A stretch of DNA of 64,000 nucleotides from Catenovulum agarivorans YM01 (GTDB lineage: Bacteria > Pseudomonadota > Gammaproteobacteria > Enterobacterales > Alteromonadaceae), in assembly GCF_000281085.1 (NCBI RefSeq), contig NZ_JH767532.1, forward strand, positions 90,542 to 154,541, read 5' to 3'. The notes beneath the pieces were generated by a model, which was given only the letters and a program-made list of their open reading frames with translations, did not search any database and was not told the DNA's origin. Positions 46,732-56,367 of this stretch are shown here, one piece after another; position 1 is the stretch's first letter; each line of letters starts with the position of its first letter. The position numbers were made by a program, and so were the translations under genes.

Positions 46732-47761
46732 AGACGAAGAACAAAGTAATGAATCCTACGATATTTCACGGTTAGATGGGATTGAAAAAGCAGCTGTATT
46801 ACTCTTGAGTTTATCTGAAGAGGATGCAGCGCAAATCCTAAAACACCTTGAACCAAAAGAAGTACAAAAAGTAGGTATGGCGATGGCATCGCTTGATGAC
46901 TTTTCTCAAGCTAAGATTACCGCTATCCACAAGTTATTTATCGACGAAATTCAGCGTTTCAGCACAATTGGTTTCCAAAGTACTGAGTTTGTTCGTAAAG
47001 CATTAACCGCAGCTCTGGGTGAAGACAAAGCGGGTAATTTAATTGAACAAATTATCATGGGTAGTGGGGCCAAAGGTCTTGATTCACTCAAGTGGATGGA
47101 TTCAAAACAGGTTGCTAATATTATCCGTAATGAGCATCCACAGATTCAAACCATAGTTATGGCTTATTTAGAGCCAGAACAATCAGCCGAAATTATGAGT
47201 CAGTTCTCCGAAAAAGTTCGTTTAGACTTGATGATGCGTATTGCTAACTTAGAAGAAGTACAACCAGCGGCATTGCAAGAATTAAACGAAATTATGGAGA
47301 AACAGTTCGCTGGTCAAGCTGGTGCACAAGCTGCGAAAATGGGCGGCTTAAAAGCAGCTGCCGATATTATGAACTATCTAGATACCAATATTGAAGGCCA
47401 GTTGATGGATTCAATTCGTGAACATGACGAAGAGATGAGCCAACAAATTCAAGACCTTATGTTTGTATTTGATAATTTGGCAGATGTGGACGATAAAGGT
47501 ATTCAAGCTATATTACGTGAAGTACAACAAGATGTACTTATGCGCGCAATTAAAGGTGCTGACGAAAGTCTTAAAGATAAAATTCTCGGTAATATGTCTA
47601 AACGTGCTGCAGAAATGTTATCAGACGACTTGGAAGCTATGGGGCCAATTCGCATTAGTGAAGTTGAAGCGGCACAAAAAGAAGTATTGTCTATTGCTCG
47701 TCGTTTAGCTGACGCAGGCGAAATTATGCTTGGCGGTGGCGGCGGGGAAGAATTCCTCTAA
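46724..47761 (+). CDS. fliG: Flagellar motor switch protein FliG
   Basis: 345 residues. KAAVLLLSLSEEDAAQILKHL at the N terminus, the EHPQ motif in NEHPQIQTIVMAYLEP, and the C-terminal torque domain MFVFDNLADVDDKGIQAILR, with charged residues that face the stator. It ends in a Gly-rich GGGGGEEFL. Start overlaps fliF. Confidence 0.97.
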   Translation: MPKDEEQSNESYDISRLDGIEKAAVLLLSLSEEDAAQILKHLEPKEVQKVGMAMASLDDFSQAKITAIHKLFIDEIQRFSTIGFQSTEFVRKALTAALGEDKAGNLIEQIIMGSGAKGLDSLKWMDSKQVANIIRNEHPQIQTIVMAYLEPEQSAEIMSQFSEKVRLDLMMRIANLEEVQPAALQELNEIMEKQFAGQAGAQAAKMGGLKAAADIMNYLDTNIEGQLMDSIREHDEEMSQQIQDLMFVFDNLADVDDKGIQAILREVQQDVLMRAIKGADESLKDKILGNMSKRAAEMLSDDLEAMGPIRISEVEAAQKEVLSIARRLADAGEIMLGGGGGEEFL

Positions 47762-47771
47762 CGAGTAGTAT

Positions 47772-48551
47772 ATGACAGAAGATGAACTGAAGTTTAAACA
47801 AGCTGTACTCAGAAACCAAGCAAGCTCAGAAGCTAAAGCTTGGCATATACCCCTTGTTGAAGATGAAGGCACCAAAGTTCCTGAAAATTACACTAATGCA
47901 CTAGGTAAAAAGAAAGGCTGGGTTTACGAAGAACCAGAACCTGAGCCAGAACCGCCAAAACCACCAACCATTGAAGAAATAGAAGCCATTCGCCAAGCCG
48001 CTTATGAAGAAGGTTTTAACGAAGGTAAAGCTGAAGGTTTTGCTAAAGGTGAAGCCGAAGGCAAAGAGCAGGGATATCAACAAGGTTTAACTGAAGGACA
48101 AGAAGCAGGCCACGCTGAAGGTTTAGCCAGTGGCAGCGGATTAATGGAAGAAAAAGCGCAAATTTGGAATCAATTAATAGAGCAACTGGACAAACCTTTG
48201 CAGCAGCTTGATCAAGAAGTTGAACAGGAGCTAGTTGAATTGGCCGTTGCTTTGGCTCAGCAAGTTATTCAAAGTGAATTAACCACTAATCCAGACATTA
48301 TTCTCCAGAGTTTAAAACAAGCAGCAGAACAATTGCCTTTTAACACTAAACAGTGTTTTATTTTACTTAACCCTGAAGATTATGAGCAGGTGGTCAGTCA
48401 ATACGGTGAGCAAGAACTGCAAAGGCGTAACTGGCATGTGCAAACTGATCCGAATATTTCTCGTGGTAGTGTTGAAATTAAAACCGACAGCTCTTCTATT
48501 GCCAATAATATGCAAGAGCGCATAAAAGAAATATTTGCTCAATTCCAATAA
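47772..48551 (+). CDS. fliH: Flagellar assembly protein FliH
   Basis: 259 residues. A Pro/Glu-rich N terminus, then GxxxG-type repeats (EGFNEGKAEGFAKGEAEGKE) that form the long helix found in FliH/YscL, and a C-terminal domain with VELAVALAQQVIQSEL and SRGSVEIKTDSSSI. FliH regulates the FliI ATPase and docks it at the export gate. It is followed by 120 bp with a new sigma54 promoter before fliI. Confidence 0.92.
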   Translation: MTEDELKFKQAVLRNQASSEAKAWHIPLVEDEGTKVPENYTNALGKKKGWVYEEPEPEPEPPKPPTIEEIEAIRQAAYEEGFNEGKAEGFAKGEAEGKEQGYQQGLTEGQEAGHAEGLASGSGLMEEKAQIWNQLIEQLDKPLQQLDQEVEQELVELAVALAQQVIQSELTTNPDIILQSLKQAAEQLPFNTKQCFILLNPEDYEQVVSQYGEQELQRRNWHVQTDPNISRGSVEIKTDSSSIANNMQERIKEIFAQFQ

Positions 48552-48585
48552 ACACCTCGGAAATTTCTATTTCCACCATTAGCAT

Positions 48586-48600
48586 TGGCGTTACTTTTGC
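48586..48600 (+). promoter_or_regulatory. Sigma54 promoter before fliI
   Basis: TGGCGTTACTTTTGC: GG and GC at exact spacing and TTTTGC like the strongest sites. It is 72 bases upstream of the fliI ATG, in the only sizeable gap of the cluster, so fliIJK... can be transcribed apart from fliEFGH. Confidence 0.8.
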
Positions 48601-48671
48601 AATAGCTATACTTATAACAAAAGCGAGTCAAAAAATTGGCTCGTTTGATCCCGCTATAAAGTAGAGCATTT

Positions 48672-50003
48672 ATGAAACCAAGCTTGAGTGAGCGTATTCA
48701 TCAGTATCAATCTCGCATCGGCACTAGCAGACCAAAAGTTGCTGGGCGTTTAACCCGAGTTGTCGGTTTAACCCTTGAAGCTATAGGTTGCCAAGCTGCC
48801 GTAGGTAGTAGCTGTTTGGTGGAAGCATATCAAGGTTATATCGAAGCTGAAGTTGTTGGTTTTGAAGGCGAAAAAATCTACTTAATGCCTAGTGAACAAA
48901 TTGAAGGTATTTTGCCGGGTGCTAAAGTCATTCCTATACCAGCACAACAAACTTTAGTTTATTCCATGGGACTGCTTGGCCGCGTAATTGACGCTCGTGG
49001 TGTGCCTATGGATGGCAAAGGGCGAATTTCAGCAGATGAGAGCCAAAATTTTCGCGCTAAACGAATTAACCCGCTAGATCGTAAAGCAATAAATCAGCCG
49101 TTAGATGTAGGCATCAAAGCAATCAATTCTATTTTGACTGTGGGTATGGGGCAAAGATTAGGTTTGTTTGCCGGCTCAGGTGTTGGTAAAAGTGTTTTGT
49201 TGGGCATGATGACCCGAGGCACTGCCGCTGATGTAATTGTGGTTGGTTTAATTGGTGAGCGTGGCCGTGAAGTAAAAGAATTTATTGACGACATTTTAGG
49301 TGAAGAAGGACGAGCCCGTTCGGTTGTAATTGCCGCGCCGGCTGATAATGCACCTTTGATGCGCTTAAAAGGTTGTGAAACTGCACTGTCTGTTGCTGAA
49401 TATTTCCGTGATCAAGGATTAAACGTACTCTTGCTGGTCGACTCTATTACTCGTTATGCACAAGCGCAGCGAGAAATCGCGTTAGCGGTTGGTGAACCTC
49501 CGGCGACCAAAGGTTATCCACCATCAGTTTTTGCTAAATTACCCGCTTTGGTTGAACGCGCGGGCAATGGTGGTAGTGGCCAAGGTTCGATTACTGCGTT
49601 TTTTACCGTTTTGTCGGAAGGTGATGATTTACAAGATCCTATTGCTGATGCGTCACGGGCAATTTTAGATGGTCATATCGTTTTGTCGCGTGATCTAGCC
49701 GATCAAGGGCATTATCCGGCAATTGATATCGCTAAATCCATTAGCCGTGTGATGCCAGCAGTTACCAGTGAAGATCACCAAATACAAGCGCGCATTGTCA
49801 AACAGTTGTATTCAGCTTACCAAAACAACCAAGATCTCATTTCTATCGGTGCTTACACTAAAGGCAGTGATCCTGTGGTGGATGCGGCTATCAAATTAAA
49901 ACCGAAAATGGATAAATTCTTGCAGCAAGGCATGAAAGACGTGATTAATTATGATGACTGTTTAGCTGCACTTGCCTCCATCACCAGTACTATGAGGGCT
50001 TAA
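48672..50003 (+). CDS. fliI: Flagellum-specific ATP synthase FliI
   Basis: 443 residues. F1-beta-like ATPase with Walker [14 protein letters not shown] (~164-176), [13 protein letters not shown], Walker [21 protein letters not shown] and the export ATPase sequence [15 protein letters not shown]. It energises early steps of the flagellar type III export system with FliH and FliJ. fliJ begins 2 bp after the stop. Confidence 0.97.
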   Translation: MKPSLSERIHQYQSRIGTSRPKVAGRLTRVVGLTLEAIGCQAAVGSSCLVEAYQGYIEAEVVGFEGEKIYLMPSEQIEGILPGAKVIPIPAQQTLVYSMGLLGRVIDARGVPMDGKGRISADESQNFRAKRINPLDRKAINQPLDVGIKAINSILTVGMGQRLGLFAGSGVGKSVLLGMMTRGTAADVIVVGLIGERGREVKEFIDDILGEEGRARSVVIAAPADNAPLMRLKGCETALSVAEYFRDQGLNVLLLVDSITRYAQAQREIALAVGEPPATKGYPPSVFAKLPALVERAGNGGSGQGSITAFFTVLSEGDDLQDPIADASRAILDGHIVLSRDLADQGHYPAIDIAKSISRVMPAVTSEDHQIQARIVKQLYSAYQNNQDLISIGAYTKGSDPVVDAAIKLKPKMDKFLQQGMKDVINYDDCLAALASITSTMRA

Positions 50004-50004
50004 T

Positions 50005-50448
50005 ATGAATAAACAATTGCAGCTGGTAGCGGATATCGAAAAACGCAAAGAAGACGATTTAGCGCTTAAGTTCGCACAAGCTAAACAAGATTTACAAAAG
50101 CAGCATGAAAAATTAGCCGGTTTAGAGCAATTTCAACGCGACTATATGACCACAGTTATAGAATCTGGCAAAAAAGGCTTGTCTAGTAGCGGTTTTCAGC
50201 GGTTGCAAAGTTTTATCAGCCAGCTCGATTTGGCTTGTAGCCAACAAAGAGGCAACATCACAAAAGCTGAAAAAGTGGTCGAACAACGCCGAGCTTTATG
50301 GTTACAACAACAGCGTAAACGTAAATCGATTGAAGCTGTAATAGAAAAACAACAAAAGAAACATGCGCTACACCTGCAGCGACAAGAGCAAACACTAGCC
50401 GATGAATTTGCCAATAATATGGCGGCACGGCTTTTGCAGAACATCTAA
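50005..50448 (+). CDS. fliJ: Flagellar export protein FliJ
   Basis: 147 residues, almost wholly helical coiled-coil with many Gln, Lys and Arg. QLQLVADIEKRKEDDLALKF and the LEQFQRDYMT region fit FliJ, and it lies between fliI and fliK. It acts as the central stalk of the FliI ring. Sequence alone is weakly diagnostic; position makes the call. Confidence 0.9.
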   Translation: MNKQLQLVADIEKRKEDDLALKFAQAKQDLQKQHEKLAGLEQFQRDYMTTVIESGKKGLSSSGFQRLQSFISQLDLACSQQRGNITKAEKVVEQRRALWLQQQRKRKSIEAVIEKQQKKHALHLQRQEQTLADEFANNMAARLLQNI

Positions 50449-50494
50449 GTAACTTAGCTAAGCAGCTATTTTCCGTTATCAGTAAGGTGAAAAA

Positions 50495-52813
50495 ATGCAG
50501 TATATTGCCAATATTCAACCAAATATTGCCGCTTCTACGCCCGTTAGCAAAAATAACACGGTGGATGCATTATTAGATTCTAAAAGCAATTACAGCGACG
50601 AAGCAAAATTCTCGCATTACCTAGCTGAAGGTGCACAACAAGACAGTGATAACAAGCCGACAGCTAAAAGTACCAATGTGGCTGAAAATCAGCCTACGAC
50701 TGTTCAAACAGCTAATAAATCAACTACTCAGCAACAAAAAAATGGCGCGCAAGAGCAGTCAAGTACCCAGGCAAAAGAGAGCAGTTCTGAAACAGCACAA
50801 GCAACAAAAAATGGCGATAAAACAACAGAGACAAATCCAGAGTTAAATAAAACGGCTAAAGCTGTAAATGACGCGATAAATGAAAACCAGCCTGAGGTTG
50901 AAAGTACAAATTCAGATACTGAAGAAAGCTCAGCCTTCGATTTACTTAGCTTTTTAAATCAGTCGAATAAAGCTAAAACAGATATAGACAAAGCAGCAAG
51001 TGAGAAAAAATCCAATCAGCTTGATAAAGAAAACAGTCTATTACAGAATTCAAAGCAAGGTAAAAAAGCAACTGAGTCGACTAAAGACGAGAAACAATTA
51101 CTGCTAGATGAAGTGGCTAAATCAGCTCCTGAGGATAAAGAGTTAGTTGACGAGGCCAAAGCCGCCGATACAACTACATCTGCAAAGCCAACAAACAAAG
51201 TCGTCAGCGATAAAGCAGCTGCTAGTGATGTAGTGAAAGTCGCAAGCAAAAAACAGCTTACTGAAGGAGAAAACGAACAAGCGAGCGCAAAAGATAGCGC
51301 CAAAGCCAAGGTGACTAGTACTGCTGTTGAAGGGCTAAAGGCGATTGAGAGCAGCAGTGTAGTGAAACATACTAGCTCAACCAAAGAAGATAAAAAGTCT
51401 CAGGCACAAACTGGTATACCTAATGTGAACCAATCTCTATCTAATCAAGATACTCAAGTAGAAGATAAAACAAAATCAGCTGAGCACAAAACAACCTCTA
51501 AGTTGGTAGAAAATGCGTCTGAGGCGAAAGCAGCAAACAGCAATGCCAGCACGGTGAAAGATTCAGTGGTTATAAACCCGGTTGACGCAAATAAACAGCA
51601 GAGCAAAGTGCAAGCAAAATTAGCTCAGACAGAAGCAACTACAGAAGTAACTAAAGCAGCAACAGAGCAGGCAGCTAAAGCGCATGCGTCTGCAGACAAC
51701 AATGCGCCGCAAGCGGACAATCTAGTTAAAATACAAGCGAATAAACAGCAGTTAGACAAGACAGCGAATAACCTAAATGCCAGCAAAGAGGCAAAAGCAG
51801 CTGAGTTAGCTAATGAAGATAAAGATCAACAACTGCCGCAAAATCAACAAATCAATCATACTAAGTCTGCTGAAACCAAACTAACAAGCTCATCGGAAAA
51901 AAGTGAACAGAAAGCAGCGAATACTGATAAATCTGCAGAGTCTAGTGGCAAATCAGTCGAGCTTGTTGGCAAGTCAGCCGTGGAGGGGCTAAATCAGCCA
52001 ACTGAAGCTGTACTAGCTGCAAATGACCAGACACAAGGCTCTAGCGAGCAAACAGCTGAGCAACCTGATAAAAAACAAGCACCAGTTGCCAAAGCTACTG
52101 CAACAAATAGCAGTAACAAAGAGAAGTTACTAGAACAAGTTGTTAGTAAAGAAGCCAAAGTGACTGAAGATGGTCAAATTAAGCCAGATGACATAGTAAA
52201 TAAAGAGTCGTCGGCTCAAGTGTTTGAAGCACAAACAATAGCAGCTCAAGTGCAATCTCAACAATCTTCGGAGCGAATGCAAGAAAGTCATAAACAACAA
52301 AATATTCAGCAAGTAACCAATAAACAAGAAATTCAACAAGCTGAACGTACAGCGAAAAATCAGCAGCAAATTGTGCAGTTAAAAGAACAAGTGCAATTGC
52401 ATAAACCAGAAGCAGCAACAGCGTTAAATGATGCTGTTCGATTTATGATGAATGGCCGAGTTCAAGCGGCTGAGCTTAGGTTAGATCCACCTGAGCTTGG
52501 CAGTATGCAAATTAAAATTAGCTTGAATGGAGATGCGGCCAGCGTCAGTATGTTAGTGCAAAATCCACAAGCTAAAGAAATGTTGGACCAGTCTGTGCCT
52601 AGATTAAGGGAGATGTTAGAGCAGCAAGGGATTGAATTATCCGACTCGCAAGTTGAACATCAACAAGCTAATTCTGGACAAGGGTCAGATAAAAACGCAC
52701 AAGGTGGTCAAAGGCAAGGAGATGGTGACAATGCTGAGCAGGATGACACAACGCAAGTTATTGAACAAAAAATACATAATGGTCATCTAGGCGCTGTCGA
52801 CTATTATGCATAA
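50495..52813 (+). CDS. fliK: Flagellar hook-length control protein FliK
   Basis: 772 residues, much longer than E. coli FliK (375). About 620 residues are low-complexity Lys/Ala/Gln/Ser/Thr/Glu, likely an extended ruler, with recurrent KSAE/AKA-type blocks but no strict tandem repeat. The C-terminal Flg_hook domain (LNDAVRFMMNGRVQAAELRL, DPPELGSMQIKISL, LREMLEQQGIEL) switches export specificity. An AGTAAGGTG SD precedes the ATG. If ruler length scales with hook length, a long hook is predicted; this is inference. Confidence 0.93.
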   Translation: MQYIANIQPNIAASTPVSKNNTVDALLDSKSNYSDEAKFSHYLAEGAQQDSDNKPTAKSTNVAENQPTTVQTANKSTTQQQKNGAQEQSSTQAKESSSETAQATKNGDKTTETNPELNKTAKAVNDAINENQPEVESTNSDTEESSAFDLLSFLNQSNKAKTDIDKAASEKKSNQLDKENSLLQNSKQGKKATESTKDEKQLLLDEVAKSAPEDKELVDEAKAADTTTSAKPTNKVVSDKAAASDVVKVASKKQLTEGENEQASAKDSAKAKVTSTAVEGLKAIESSSVVKHTSSTKEDKKSQAQTGIPNVNQSLSNQDTQVEDKTKSAEHKTTSKLVENASEAKAANSNASTVKDSVVINPVDANKQQSKVQAKLAQTEATTEVTKAATEQAAKAHASADNNAPQADNLVKIQANKQQLDKTANNLNASKEAKAAELANEDKDQQLPQNQQINHTKSAETKLTSSSEKSEQKAANTDKSAESSGKSVELVGKSAVEGLNQPTEAVLAANDQTQGSSEQTAEQPDKKQAPVAKATATNSSNKEKLLEQVVSKEAKVTEDGQIKPDDIVNKESSAQVFEAQTIAAQVQSQQSSERMQESHKQQNIQQVTNKQEIQQAERTAKNQQQIVQLKEQVQLHKPEAATALNDAVRFMMNGRVQAAELRLDPPELGSMQIKISLNGDAASVSMLVQNPQAKEMLDQSVPRLREMLEQQGIELSDSQVEHQQANSGQGSDKNAQGGQRQGDGDNAEQDDTTQVIEQKIHNGHLGAVDYYA

Positions 52814-52886
52814 AATACTTACGCTCTGGATAAAATCCGTTAAACTTAAGCTAGCGTAAATTATTATTGATTGAGTGGAGACAAGA

Positions 52887-53420
52887 ATGGCTGCAGAAGA
52901 ACAACCAGAATTAGAAGTAGAAGATGGCGGTGGTGGTAAAAAGAAGCTGATTATCATCATTGCAGTTGTGCTTGTAGTTGTGCTTGGCGCTGGTGGTTTC
53001 TTTTTAATGTCGGGTGGTGACGATTCAAGTGCCCAAGAAGTGAGTTTAGATGAAACGCCAGCTGCAGCTGCAGGTGGTTCAGCCGCTTCGGTTGAGCTTG
53101 GTGATGCAATGTATGTTGCCATGCCACGACCTTTTGTTTTTAACGTACCTGGTGCTAATCGTGATCGCTTAGTACAAATCAAAGTGCAATTGTTGGTACG
53201 TGGTGCACAAAATGAAGAGACAGCTAAAAAGCATATTCCACTGATAGAAGGCACTTTATTAAGAGTCTTTAGTGGCACAAGCGCGGATGAGTTAGGTACA
53301 AGTGCAGGTAAAGAAGCATTAAAGAAAAATGCGCTTAAAGCTGTACAAGATGAATTATTAAGCATTGCTGGCAGAACTGTAGTTGAAAGTGTTCTGTTTA
53401 CTGGTTTTGTAATGCAATAA
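52887..53420 (+). CDS. fliL: Flagellar basal body-associated protein FliL
   Basis: The start is set at 52887 (MAAEEQPELEVED). The upstream in-frame GTG at 52875 is itself part of the GTGGAG SD. 177 residues. Acidic N-terminus, GGGGKKKLIIIIAVVLVVVL membrane helix (~18-40), then the periplasmic FliL domain with YVAMPRPFVFNVPG and ending TGFVMQ. FliL supports the stator around the motor. A 15-bp gap to fliM. Confidence 0.94.
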   Translation: MAAEEQPELEVEDGGGGKKKLIIIIAVVLVVVLGAGGFFLMSGGDDSSAQEVSLDETPAAAAGGSAASVELGDAMYVAMPRPFVFNVPGANRDRLVQIKVQLLVRGAQNEETAKKHIPLIEGTLLRVFSGTSADELGTSAGKEALKKNALKAVQDELLSIAGRTVVESVLFTGFVMQ

Positions 53421-53434
53421 CGTTTGGCGACACA

Positions 53435-54508
53435 ATGACTGATTTACTATCGCAAGACGAAATTGACGCGCTACTCCACGGGGTAGACGACGTTGAAGAA
53501 GAAGATGTAGAAGCAAGTGCTGCCACGCCAGGTAGTGCGATTTCTATGGCGTCTGAGTACGACTTTTCTTCGCAAGATAGAATTGTTCGTGGTCGTATGC
53601 CTACGTTGGAAATCGTCAATGAAAGATTTGCCCGCCATATGCGCATCTCATTATTTAATATGATGCGCCGCACCGCAGAGGTGTCTATTAATGGCGTACA
53701 AATGATTAAATTTGGCGAATACATACATACGCTATTTGTACCAACCAGTTTGAACATGGTTAGGTTCAGGCCATTAAAAGGTACTGGTTTAATCACAATG
53801 GAAGCTAGGTTAGTTTTTATTTTGGTGGACAACTTTTTTGGTGGCGACGGTCGATACCACGCTAAAATTGAAGGGCGTGAATTTACCCCAACTGAACGAC
53901 GCATTATTCAAATGTTGCTTAAATTGGTGTTCGAAGATTATAAAGAAGCTTGGGCACCTGTGATGGATGTTTCTTTTGAATATTTAGATTCAGAAGTCAA
54001 TCCGGCTATGGCTAACATAGTGAGCCCAACGGAAGTGGTTGTGATTAGCTCATTTCATATCGAACTTGATGGTGGCGGTGGCGATTTCCACATTTGTTTA
54101 CCTTACTCTATGTTAGAGCCGATTCGCGAGTTATTAGATGCGGGTGTGCAAAGTGATAAGGAAGATACTGATTTGCGTTGGAGTAAAGCTCTACGTGATG
54201 AAATTATGGATGTTGAAGTGGATATTATGGCTAAATTGCTTGATTTTGAGTTGTCGTTAGAACAAGTGATGAACTTAAAAGCGGGTGATGTTATTCCGGT
54301 TGAAATGCCTGAACATTTAACCGTGTTTGTTGAAGATTTGCCGACCTACCGAGGCAAAATGGGTAGATCACGCGATAATTTAGCAATTAAAGTAACAGAA
54401 AAAATTAAGCGACCTGCATCAGTTAAATCTGAACTGCAAATGGTAACGCGTGGTGGTCGACGTATAGATGCGGAAGCAGAACTACGCGAACTTGAAGATT
54501 TTGAATAA
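53435..54508 (+). CDS. fliM: Flagellar motor switch protein FliM
   Basis: 357 residues. LLSQDEIDALLHGV at the N terminus is the CheY-P binding motif. LEIVNERFARHMRISLFNMMR, the GGDGR of FFGGDGRYHAKIEGREFTP and the C-terminal SpoA domain (EMPEHLTVFVEDLPTYRGKM) follow. It forms the C-ring switch with FliG and FliN. Confidence 0.97.
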   Translation: MTDLLSQDEIDALLHGVDDVEEEDVEASAATPGSAISMASEYDFSSQDRIVRGRMPTLEIVNERFARHMRISLFNMMRRTAEVSINGVQMIKFGEYIHTLFVPTSLNMVRFRPLKGTGLITMEARLVFILVDNFFGGDGRYHAKIEGREFTPTERRIIQMLLKLVFEDYKEAWAPVMDVSFEYLDSEVNPAMANIVSPTEVVVISSFHIELDGGGGDFHICLPYSMLEPIRELLDAGVQSDKEDTDLRWSKALRDEIMDVEVDIMAKLLDFELSLEQVMNLKAGDVIPVEMPEHLTVFVEDLPTYRGKMGRSRDNLAIKVTEKIKRPASVKSELQMVTRGGRRIDAEAELRELEDFE

Positions 54509-54537
54509 TTAGATTGATGTAACAAAGAGCAAAGATT

Positions 54538-54945
54538 ATGAGTGACGATATGGATGACTGGGCAGCCGCTATGGCTGAACAGGCAGAAGCCGAAGCAGAG
54601 CAAGAAGGTGACGCTGGCGATGAAGCACAAATCGCAGAATTAGAAGATTTGAATGCAGATAACCCACCAATTACTGCTGAAGAAAAACGCAAGTTAGATA
54701 CAATTTTAGATATTCCTGTAACCATTTCTATGGAAGTTGGTCGTAGTAAGTTAAGCATTCGCAACTTATTGCAATTAAACCAAGGTTCAGTAGTTGAGCT
54801 AGACCGTGTTGCAGGTGAGCCATTAGATGTATTGGTCAATGGCACTTTGATTGCGCACGGCGAAGTTGTAGTTGTTAACGACAAATTTGGGATTCGACTA
54901 ACGGATGTTATCAGTCAAATCGAGCGCATTAAAAAGCTCAAATAA
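54538..54945 (+). CDS. fliN: Flagellar motor switch protein FliN
   Basis: 135 residues. An acidic Ala/Glu-rich N terminus, then the SpoA domain: [54 protein letters not shown]. It is a C-ring component. Its 3' end overlaps the fliO ORF by 41 bp. Confidence 0.97.
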   Translation: MSDDMDDWAAAMAEQAEAEAEQEGDAGDEAQIAELEDLNADNPPITAEEKRKLDTILDIPVTISMEVGRSKLSIRNLLQLNQGSVVELDRVAGEPLDVLVNGTLIAHGEVVVVNDKFGIRLTDVISQIERIKKLK

Positions 54946-55336
54946 GTCAGTTGTTCAGTTTGCACTAGCCATGGGGTTAACTTGTGTTAGCTCCGAGGCA
55001 TTGGCGCAATCTGCAGACCTTGGTGCTGCAATTCCAACTATGTTGTTTGGTTTATGCGCGACTATCGCTGTTATTTATGTCTTAGCTGGCCTTGCGCGCA
55101 AAACCAATTTGGGTCAATTTAAAAACAGCACTATGCAGGTTTTGGCTGTGCTGCCTTTAACTGCGAAAGAAAAATTATTGTTGGTTCAAGTCGGCGATAG
55201 TCAACTTTTGTTAGGTGTGACCAGTCAATCAATTAACTTACTTAAAGAATTTTCCGAACCCCTGGATATAAAAGCGCCTGATTTTAAACAATCGCTTAGC
55301 CAATTTATTAATGCAAATAAGAAAAATAATGACTAA
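54905..55336 (+). CDS. fliO: Flagellar biosynthesis protein FliO
   Basis: 143 residues if the ATG at 54905 is used, overlapping fliN by 41 bp; a later ATG at 54971 would remove the signal-like segment. The N terminus resembles a signal peptide ([16 protein letters not shown]), followed by a membrane helix ([20 protein letters not shown]) and the cytosolic FliO domain with [19 protein letters not shown] and LLLGVT. FliO helps assemble FliP in the export gate. It overlaps fliP. Confidence 0.88.
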   Translation: MLSVKSSALKSSNKSVVQFALAMGLTCVSSEALAQSADLGAAIPTMLFGLCATIAVIYVLAGLARKTNLGQFKNSTMQVLAVLPLTAKEKLLLVQVGDSQLLLGVTSQSINLLKEFSEPLDIKAPDFKQSLSQFINANKKNND

Positions 55337-56075
55337 ATATTCTTGGTTGATAATTTTTATTAGCTTGTTCTCACCGATTGCTCTGGCGAACACAGGTCTT
55401 CCGGCGTTAACAGTTACGGATAATCCTGACGGCACTCAAGATTACAGTATAACTTTGCAGGTTTTAGCATTAATGACAATGCTAAGTTTTATCCCTGCAA
55501 TTGTAATTATGATGACCTCTTTTACCCGTATCATTATTGTTTTAGGTATATTGCGGCAAGCAATAGGGTTACAAAGTTCACCGCCGAATCAGGTGCTTGT
55601 TGGTCTTGCATTATTTTTAACGTTTTTCATTATGGCGCCCGTTTTTGAAGAAATTAATGACACGGCAATTCAGCCATATATTGCCGAAGAAATGACTGCA
55701 AGAGAGGCTTTTGATGTGGCGCATTTGCCGCTAAAAGCTTTTATGTTGCAGCAAACTCGGGTTAAAGACATAGCGACCTTTGCTGAAATTGCTGGCTATC
55801 AAACGTTAAATGGCCCTGAAGATGTGCCTATGCGGGTTTTAATTCCAGCATTTGTCACCTCTGAGTTAAAAACCGCATTTCAAATTGGTTTTATGCTGTT
55901 TATTCCATTTCTGATTTTAGATCTGGTGGTCGCTTCAGTATTAATGGCCATGGGTATGATGATGCTTTCGCCTATGATGGTATCTTTGCCCTTTAAACTT
56001 ATGTTATTTGTATTAGTTGATGGTTGGAATTTGACCATGGGTACATTAGCCACCAGCTTTGGTGTCGGCACTTAG
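55329..56075 (+). CDS. fliP: Flagellar export gate protein FliP
   Basis: The start is at 55329 ([20 protein letters not shown]), giving a cleavable signal peptide as FliP has; the ATG at 55311 is rejected. 248 residues. [39 protein letters not shown] and [20 protein letters not shown] are the conserved membrane parts. It forms the core of the export channel with FliQ and FliR. It overlaps fliO by 8 bp. Confidence 0.97.
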   Translation: MTKYSWLIIFISLFSPIALANTGLPALTVTDNPDGTQDYSITLQVLALMTMLSFIPAIVIMMTSFTRIIIVLGILRQAIGLQSSPPNQVLVGLALFLTFFIMAPVFEEINDTAIQPYIAEEMTAREAFDVAHLPLKAFMLQQTRVKDIATFAEIAGYQTLNGPEDVPMRVLIPAFVTSELKTAFQIGFMLFIPFLILDLVVASVLMAMGMMMLSPMMVSLPFKLMLFVLVDGWNLTMGTLATSFGVGT

Positions 56076-56094
56076 CTGACGTAGGAGTGATACT

Positions 56095-56364
56095 ATGCAA
56101 CCAGAAGTTTTTGTCGACATATTACAAGAGGCCATGTTTATGGTTATCTTGCTGGTGAGTTTAGTTATTGTGCCAAGTATGATAGTTGGTTTAATTGTAT
56201 CCATATTTCAAGCCGCGACCTCTATCAATGAACAAACCTTAAGCTTTTTACCTAGGTTGCTTGTGACCTTAGCCGCTATTATTTATGGTGGCCATTGGGG
56301 TATGAACAAAGTGATGGACTACACCATAGATATGTTTACCCGTATTCCTCAGGTTGTTGGCTAA
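56095..56364 (+). CDS. fliQ: Flagellar export gate protein FliQ
   Basis: 89 residues, exactly the family length. Two membrane hairpin helices, with VPSMIVGLIVSIFQAATSIN and EQTLSFLPRLLVTL. A TAGGAGTGA SD precedes the ATG. It leaves 3 bp before fliR. Confidence 0.97.
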   Translation: MQPEVFVDILQEAMFMVILLVSLVIVPSMIVGLIVSIFQAATSINEQTLSFLPRLLVTLAAIIYGGHWGMNKVMDYTIDMFTRIPQVVG

Positions 56365-56367
56365 ACC

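Noticed and set aside
52787-53365. 192-codon minus-strand frame across fliL
   Set aside because: Mirror of fliL codons; no start signal and no family.
53398-53904. 168-codon minus-strand frame inside fliM
   Set aside because: Antisense shadow of conserved fliM.
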